A DNA stretch of 10,512 bases from Chrysochromulina tobinii. Lineage: Eukaryota > Haptophyta > Prymnesiales > Chrysochromulinaceae. The translations under genes were made by a program, and so were the position numbers. Where the stretch lies: positions 1 through 10,512 of the forward strand of contig JWZX01002412.1 in NCBI GenBank assembly GCA_001275005.1. Direction: 5' to 3'. Shown here one piece after another: positions 7,149 through 10,512 of the stretch (its first letter is position 1; the number at the start of each line of letters is the position of its first letter). The notes beneath the pieces are model-generated. The model saw nothing but the letters and a program-made list of their open reading frames with translations. It did not search any database and had not been told where the DNA came from.

Positions 7149-7820
7149 ATGTCTTTGCTCCTTCCGCCTCCGGCCACCGTCTTCTTCTGCGACTGCGACG
7201 ACTGCATCTACCAAAACAACTGGGCGACGGCGGAGAAGATCACCAAATCAATAGCCGCGTACACCGCCAAGATTGGCGTGAGCAAGGAGCATGCGTACGA
7301 TCTCTACAAGACGCACGGCACGTGCCTTAAAGGGCTGCTCGTCGAGGGCCGCATCGACGACAAGGGTGTCGAGGAATTCCTGCACACGGTGCACCTCATC
7401 GACTATAGCGACATCCATCCGGATCCGAGGCTGCGTGACGAGCTTGCTCGGCTATCCGTGCCCTCCTTCATCTTCACGGCGTCCGCATCGGAGCACGCAC
7501 TCCGGTGCATGGACCGTGTGGGCATCAAGGATCTGCCGTGGAAGGGCGTCATCGACACGCGCTCCACAAAGCTCGAGTCGAAGCATGCACGCTCCTCGTT
7601 TGAAGCCGCCATGGGGATCGCTGGCGTAACGGAACCGCGCGCGTGCGTCTTCGCGGACGACTCCGTCAAGAACATCAAGGCGGCCAAGGAGGTCGGCTGG
7701 CGTACCGTCCTCGTTGGGCGGTACGATCGGGACAGCGGCGCGACGATTGTGTGCCCCGAGGCGGACGCGCACATCGATTCGCTGCACGACCTGCGAGCGG
7801 TGATGCCAGAGTTGTTTTGA
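7149..7820 (+). CDS. HAD-family phosphatase, pyrimidine 5'-nucleotidase (SDT1)-like
   Basis: 223 residues, uninterrupted, start ATG at 7149 (MSLLLPPPATVFFCDCDD); the frame upstream has only a GTG, at 7116. HAD motif I is DCDDCIY (Asp15 nucleophile, Asp17 acid/base), motif II is FTAS (Ser/Thr 110-112), motif III is Lys145 in ESKHARSSFEAAM, and motif IV is FADDS (Asp170, Asp171). The cap between motifs I and II contains YDLYKTHGTCLKGLL and HPDPRLRDEL, typical of the SDT1/PHM8 and plant HAD pyrimidine nucleotidase subgroup (YxxYGTTxxGL, PDPxLR). Expected role: Mg2+-dependent dephosphorylation of nucleoside monophosphates in the cytosol; the true substrate is not shown. Odd: the usual Thr after DxDD is Cys19, and the Pro after the motif III Lys is missing. 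No signal or transit peptide is clear. Confidence 0.88.
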   Translation: MSLLLPPPATVFFCDCDDCIYQNNWATAEKITKSIAAYTAKIGVSKEHAYDLYKTHGTCLKGLLVEGRIDDKGVEEFLHTVHLIDYSDIHPDPRLRDELARLSVPSFIFTASASEHALRCMDRVGIKDLPWKGVIDTRSTKLESKHARSSFEAAMGIAGVTEPRACVFADDSVKNIKAAKEVGWRTVLVGRYDRDSGATIVCPEADAHIDSLHDLRAVMPELF

Positions 7821-7860
7821 TTTCAATCAATAGGCTCCCCGCCAGTTGGCTCGTGCTAGA

Positions 7861-7884
7861 CTTTTGGAAATGAATTTCCCAAAG
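7861..7884. promoter_or_regulatory. Imperfect 24-bp dyad upstream of the transporter gene
   Basis: Arms CTTTTGGAAAT and ATTTCCCAAAG are reverse complements at 10 of 11 positions around a 2-base centre. It lies 40 bases after the phosphatase stop and 44 bases before the TATA box of the transporter gene. It could be a factor binding site for the transporter promoter or a hairpin in the 3' end of the phosphatase transcript; the 2-base loop favours a DNA binding site. Confidence 0.4.
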
Positions 7885-7927
7885 TCGCCGCTCGTGGAGC
7901 ACAGTGTGCGACGGCCTGTCTTTTCGT

Positions 7928-7937
7928 TATAAAAAAA
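7928..7937 (+). promoter_or_regulatory. TATA box of the SLC13 transporter gene
   Basis: TATAAAAAAA, 131 bases upstream of the ATG at 8059. Transcription would be expected to start near 7955-7970, leaving a leader of about 90-100 bases. An out-of-frame ATG at 8054 lies five bases before the start, but with T at -3, whereas 8059 has G at -3, so leaky scanning to 8059 is likely. Confidence 0.6.
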
Positions 7938-8058
7938 CGGGTTCACACGAGTCAACCCCGCCAGGGGGTGAGCGCCGGGAAACTCGAAGCGAACGGCAAG
8001 TCCCATGATATCCTGGTGTTTTTGTGACCTCTAGTGTGAACGTGAACGTGTTTATGCC

Positions 8059-10326
8059 ATGCCGAAGTATCGCGTTCTCACGATTGGACCCATCGTGGTG
8101 CTGCCGCTGCTCCTCATCGAGCCGGCGATCGCGGGTCGCTGCGCATGGGCGACAGCGGTCATCGCAATTCTCTGGGCCACGGAAGCGCTGCCAATCGCCG
8201 TGACGTCGCTGTTGCCTCTGGTCTTATTCCCATTGCTCGGAGTCGCGCCGGCAGAGCGCATGTCACGCAACTACTTCGCTGATAAGATCGTGCTCTTTTT
8301 CGGGGGGCTGGTCGTCGCGTGCGCACTCAAGGCAGTTGCACTGCACCGCCGCATGGCACTGCGCGTGCTCCTTCTCTTTGGCTCGAGGCCACCTTGGCTA
8401 CTCCTCGGCTTCATGTCCTCAACTGCCTTCCTGTCAATGTGGATGTCGAACACCGCGACCGCAGCCATGATGATGCCGATCGCCGAGGCGGTCATCACGC
8501 AGCTCGAGGCCGCGCCCGCCGGCACCAACAGCCGGCCTCAGGCCGTCAGTGAGAGCGAGAGGCAGAAGGTGGCAAAGGATCTGGGTAAGGCGCTCGTGCT
8601 CGGTGTGGCCTATGCGGCCAATATCGGCGGGATGGCGACGCTCACGGGCACAGGTCCCAATCTGGTGCTCGCCGGCCAGGTGAGGGAGCGTGCATGCGCG
8701 TCTGCATCCGTCCGAATGCCTCGGAGTGCCCTCGAATCATCTCTAACGTGCCCCAACTCCTATCACACTTCAGTTCACAACGCTCTATCCCCAAGCTGAG
8801 GGGCTTTCGTGGCTTGGCTGGCTGGGCTTTGGGCTGCCACTCGGGATCCTCGTGCTCGTGATGGCGTGGGCGCTGCTCTGGTTGTTCTTCCTGCGCGGCG
8901 CAGCCACCCTTTATGACGTGGCAGAAATGGGCACTTCCTTGAGGCGTGAGTACCTTGCACTCTGATTGCGATGGATTGCGTTGCATGCGGGTGACGCGGC
9001 AGAAATGGGCACTTCTTTGAGGCGTGATCGCGTTGATGGCCTTCCGAGAGCGCCACTCTGATTACCGTTGATTGCGTTGCATGCAGGGGAGTACCTCGCA
9101 CTCGGCCCGATGACCTTCCGAGAGCGCCACTCTGATTACCGTTGATTGCGTTGCATGCAGGGGAGTACCTCGCACTCGGCCCGATGACCTTCCGAGAGCG
9201 CCTCGTGCTCATCGACTTCAGTTTACTTGCGCTGCTATGGATCACTCGAGACCCCAAGGTGGTGCCGGGCTGGGATGCGTTCTTTCGGCCCAAGTACGTC
9301 ACCGATGGCACGACCGCCGCGCTGCTGGCGCTCGTTCTCTTCGTCCTGCCTGACGAACCTCCCGAGATTCTGAGCTCGATGGCGCGCTGTGTTGGGCGCT
9401 GTGCGTGGCTGGCATGTGGTCGCGAAAAGCAGCAGCTCGAAATCTCGATGGTCGAGATTGGAGGTCGGCTTGAGATCTCGATAGCCGACTGGGCCCCGCT
9501 CGCCTCCGCCTCGCCGCCCGGTGAAACGACAGGATCATTGCCGCCCACCACGGCGCCTGCGGACTCGTCGGCAATTCCGCCCACCACGGCGCCTGCGGAC
9601 TCGGCGGCATCCCCGCCGCCATCGCCATCCGGCTCGGTCCAGCTCGCCGACGACGGCGAGGGAGCCGGAGCGCCTCGTGCCTCAGGGTTCGTCAGGGTTC
9701 GTCAGGGTTCGTCAGGGGCCGGAGCGCCGCGTGCCTCGCCAGCCGTTAGCCGACCGCTGCTCGAGTGGGACATGGTGCAGAAGACGTTGCCTTGGGATGT
9801 CATCCTGCTACTCGGTGGCGGCTTCGCCCTCGCGGACGCCGTCCTCGTCTCGGGCCTGAACGCCCTCCTCGGTGAATCTCTGAGCGTGCTCCATGACCTT
9901 CCTGCCAACGTCGTGGCGCTGCTGCTGATGATCCTCGTGTCCGTCACCACCTCTGTTGCCTCGAATGTGGCGACGGCCTCGATCTTTGTGCCCGTCGTCG
10001 CCGGCCTCGCAGACTCAATGGGCATTCATCCCCTGCTGTTCATGCTCAGCGCGACGCTCACGTCCTCCCTCGCCTTTGTGCTGCCGGTGAGCACGCCACC
10101 AAATGCGATCGCCTTTAGCTCCGGCCGTCTCGCCGTCATGGACATGATCAAGGTCGGCACCTGCCTCAATGTGCTCGGCGTGCTCGCCGTGTTGCTCGTG
10201 CTCGACACGTTCGGAATCGCGCTCTATGGGCCGTGGGAAGAGCAGCCCGCCTGGGCCAGGCGTGTAGGCAGCTCGCCACCCCCACCGCTCCGCAGCAACG
10301 TCACCAACCTGGCGTGCACACCGTAG
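8059..10326 (+). CDS. SLC13 (DASS) sodium/dicarboxylate-sulfate symporter, three exons
   Basis: Exons 8059-8679, 8774-8945 and 9161-10326 splice to 652 residues. A polytopic membrane protein; by family it couples Na+ to uptake of di/tricarboxylates or sulfate, and the substrate is not decided by sequence. Motifs in order: WATEALPIAVTSLLPLVLFP (40-59), LHRRMAL (95-101), first sodium site MWMSNTATAAMM (Ser130-Asn131-Thr132), AYAANIGGMATLTGTGPN (184-201), exon 2 with LYP and a WLGFGLPLG helix, exon 3 EYLALGPMTFRE (266 on) and LLWITRD, then WDVILLLGGGFALA, second sodium site SNVATASIF (532 on) and LPVSTPPNAIAFSSG (572-586). All core elements are present, so a working transporter is likely. An unusual hydrophilic insert of about 130 residues (roughly 329-464), full of short repeats, splits exon 3 between two membrane helices. 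It probably acts at the plasma membrane or an organelle membrane. Confidence 0.92.
8680..8773 (+). other. Intron 1 of the SLC13 gene
   Basis: 94 bases, donor CAG|GTGAGG, acceptor CACTTCAG|TTC, phase 0. CTAAC at 8743-8747 is a good branch-point candidate with its A 27 bases from the acceptor. Splicing joins GPNLVLAGQ to FTTLYPQAEG, the order expected in SLC13 proteins. Reading through gives a frame that stops at 8799 without the family motifs. Confidence 0.9.
8914..9027. repeat. 78-bp offset duplication of the exon 2 end
   Basis: A 36-base block at 8914-8949 covering the last exon 2 codons and the donor recurs at 8992-9027 with two changes. In the copy the donor context is GTGATC instead of GTGAGT, so it is likely weaker. 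Confidence 0.88.
8946..9160 (+). other. Intron 2 of the SLC13 gene, built of exon-boundary duplications
   Basis: 215 bases, donor GGC|GTGAGT, acceptor CATGCAG|GGGAG, phase 1. Joining gives TSLRREYLALGPMTF, matching the family. CTGAT at 9132-9136 is a branch-point candidate 25 bases from the acceptor. A second, identical acceptor stands at 9086. Using it shifts frame and meets TGA within about 17 codons, so only the 9160 acceptor gives the transporter. Confidence 0.88.
9035..9202. repeat. 74-bp tandem duplication spanning intron 2 acceptor and exon 3 start
   Basis: Units at 9035-9108 and 9109-9182 differ at one base (9039). The first 20 bases occur a third time at 9183-9202 as coding exon 3. 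Each unit carries a branch-like CTGAT, the acceptor CATGCAG and 22 bases of exon 3. A related CTCTGATT...ATTGCGTTGCATGC block also lies at 8960-8988. Confidence 0.93.
9437..9486. repeat. Short repeats coding LEIS-VEIGG-LEIS
   Basis: Variants of CTCGAAATCTCGAT and CTTGAGATCTCGAT flank GTCGAGATTGGAGGT, coding LEISMVEIGG then LEISIAD. This lies at the N-terminal side of the transporter's hydrophilic insert. Confidence 0.6.
9541..9612. repeat. 36-bp tandem repeat coding PPTTAPADS
   Basis: Two units at 9541-9576 and 9577-9612 share 27 identical leading bases (core CCGCCCACCACGGCGCCTGC). They code PPTTAPADSSAI then PPTTAPADSAAS within the transporter's insert. Confidence 0.88.
9664..9738. repeat. 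10-bp tandem repeat flanked by a 20-bp direct repeat
   Basis: GGTTCGTCAG occurs three times in tandem at 9686-9715. It is flanked by GCCGGAGCGCCTCGTGCCTC at 9664-9683 and a one-base variant at 9719-9738. Because 10 is not a multiple of three, successive units are read in different frames (GFVRVRQGSSG), between two AGAPRAS copies. Confidence 0.88.
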
Positions 10327-10512
10327 ACCCGTGCAAACTGAGACTGAGGAAGGACCGTGCCCCCTATCCCCAGTCACCTCAATTACTGAGTGTACTCGCT
10401 CTGGGGCGCTACTCAATCGTACTACGGCGTTACGTTACGTGGAATTTGTGTCCCAGAGAAATCACTGCATTCCCAGCCCTTTCCAGAACCGAACGGATAA
10501 TTTTAATTACGT
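10327..10512. other. 3' flank of the SLC13 gene
   Basis: 186 bases after the stop with no coding region. A short direct repeat TTACGTTACGT lies near 10430-10440 and the end is AT-richer than the genes. No AATAAA or other polyadenylation signal is certain. Confidence 0.4.

Noticed and set aside
8775-9587. Long open frame on the - strand (270 codons) across the SLC13 gene
   Set aside because: It lies over well-supported SLC13 exons and the duplicated intron; its protein is Ser/Arg-rich with repeats that merely mirror the intron duplications, and it has no family motif.
1-10512. Mobile element, CRISPR array, tRNA, rRNA or a bacterial defence system
   Set aside because: No transposase or reverse transcriptase motifs, no terminal inverted repeats with target duplications, no regularly spaced repeat-spacer pattern and no tRNA-like cloverleaf were seen; the tandem repeats lie directly head to tail within coding sequence.

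Overview
The window looks like nuclear DNA of a GC-rich, gene-dense eukaryote, most likely a unicellular alga or other protist. Grounds: GT-AG introns with branch-point-like motifs inside a transporter gene, TATA boxes 50 to 130 bases upstream of start codons, no bacterial-type ribosome binding sites, and eukaryotic-type protein families (an EGLN-type prolyl hydroxylase, an SLC13 transporter, an SDT1-like HAD phosphatase). The exact lineage cannot be read from the sequence. A haptophyte or another chlorophyll-c alga is my guess only.

Layout, all on the + strand: (1) bases 1-527, the 3' part of a METTL24/FkbM-like methyltransferase; (2) 753-1816, an EGLN/PHD-type 2-oxoglutarate prolyl hydroxylase whose reading frame is broken by one extra base at each of two 4-base homopolymers; (3) 1990-3870, a 626-residue low-complexity, repeat-rich protein of unknown function, preceded by TATA boxes; (4) 3871-4421, a gene-poor stretch; (5) about 4422-6900, a large unknown Ala/Leu-rich protein, again with one extra base in a GGGG run, and with a perfect 45-bp tandem repeat; (6) 7149-7820, a pyrimidine 5'-nucleotidase-like HAD phosphatase; (7) 8059-10326, a three-exon SLC13 sodium/carboxylate or sulfate symporter.

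The genes do not form an obvious pathway: a putative oxygen/2-oxoglutarate sensor, a nucleotide phosphatase, a di/tricarboxylate-type transporter and two unknown proteins stand side by side. The most distinctive property is the load of short tandem duplications (10 to 78 bp units) inside coding sequence and one intron. The best example is intron 2 of the SLC13 gene, which holds copies of both flanking exon ends and a duplicated splice acceptor. No mobile element, tRNA, rRNA or CRISPR array was recognised.
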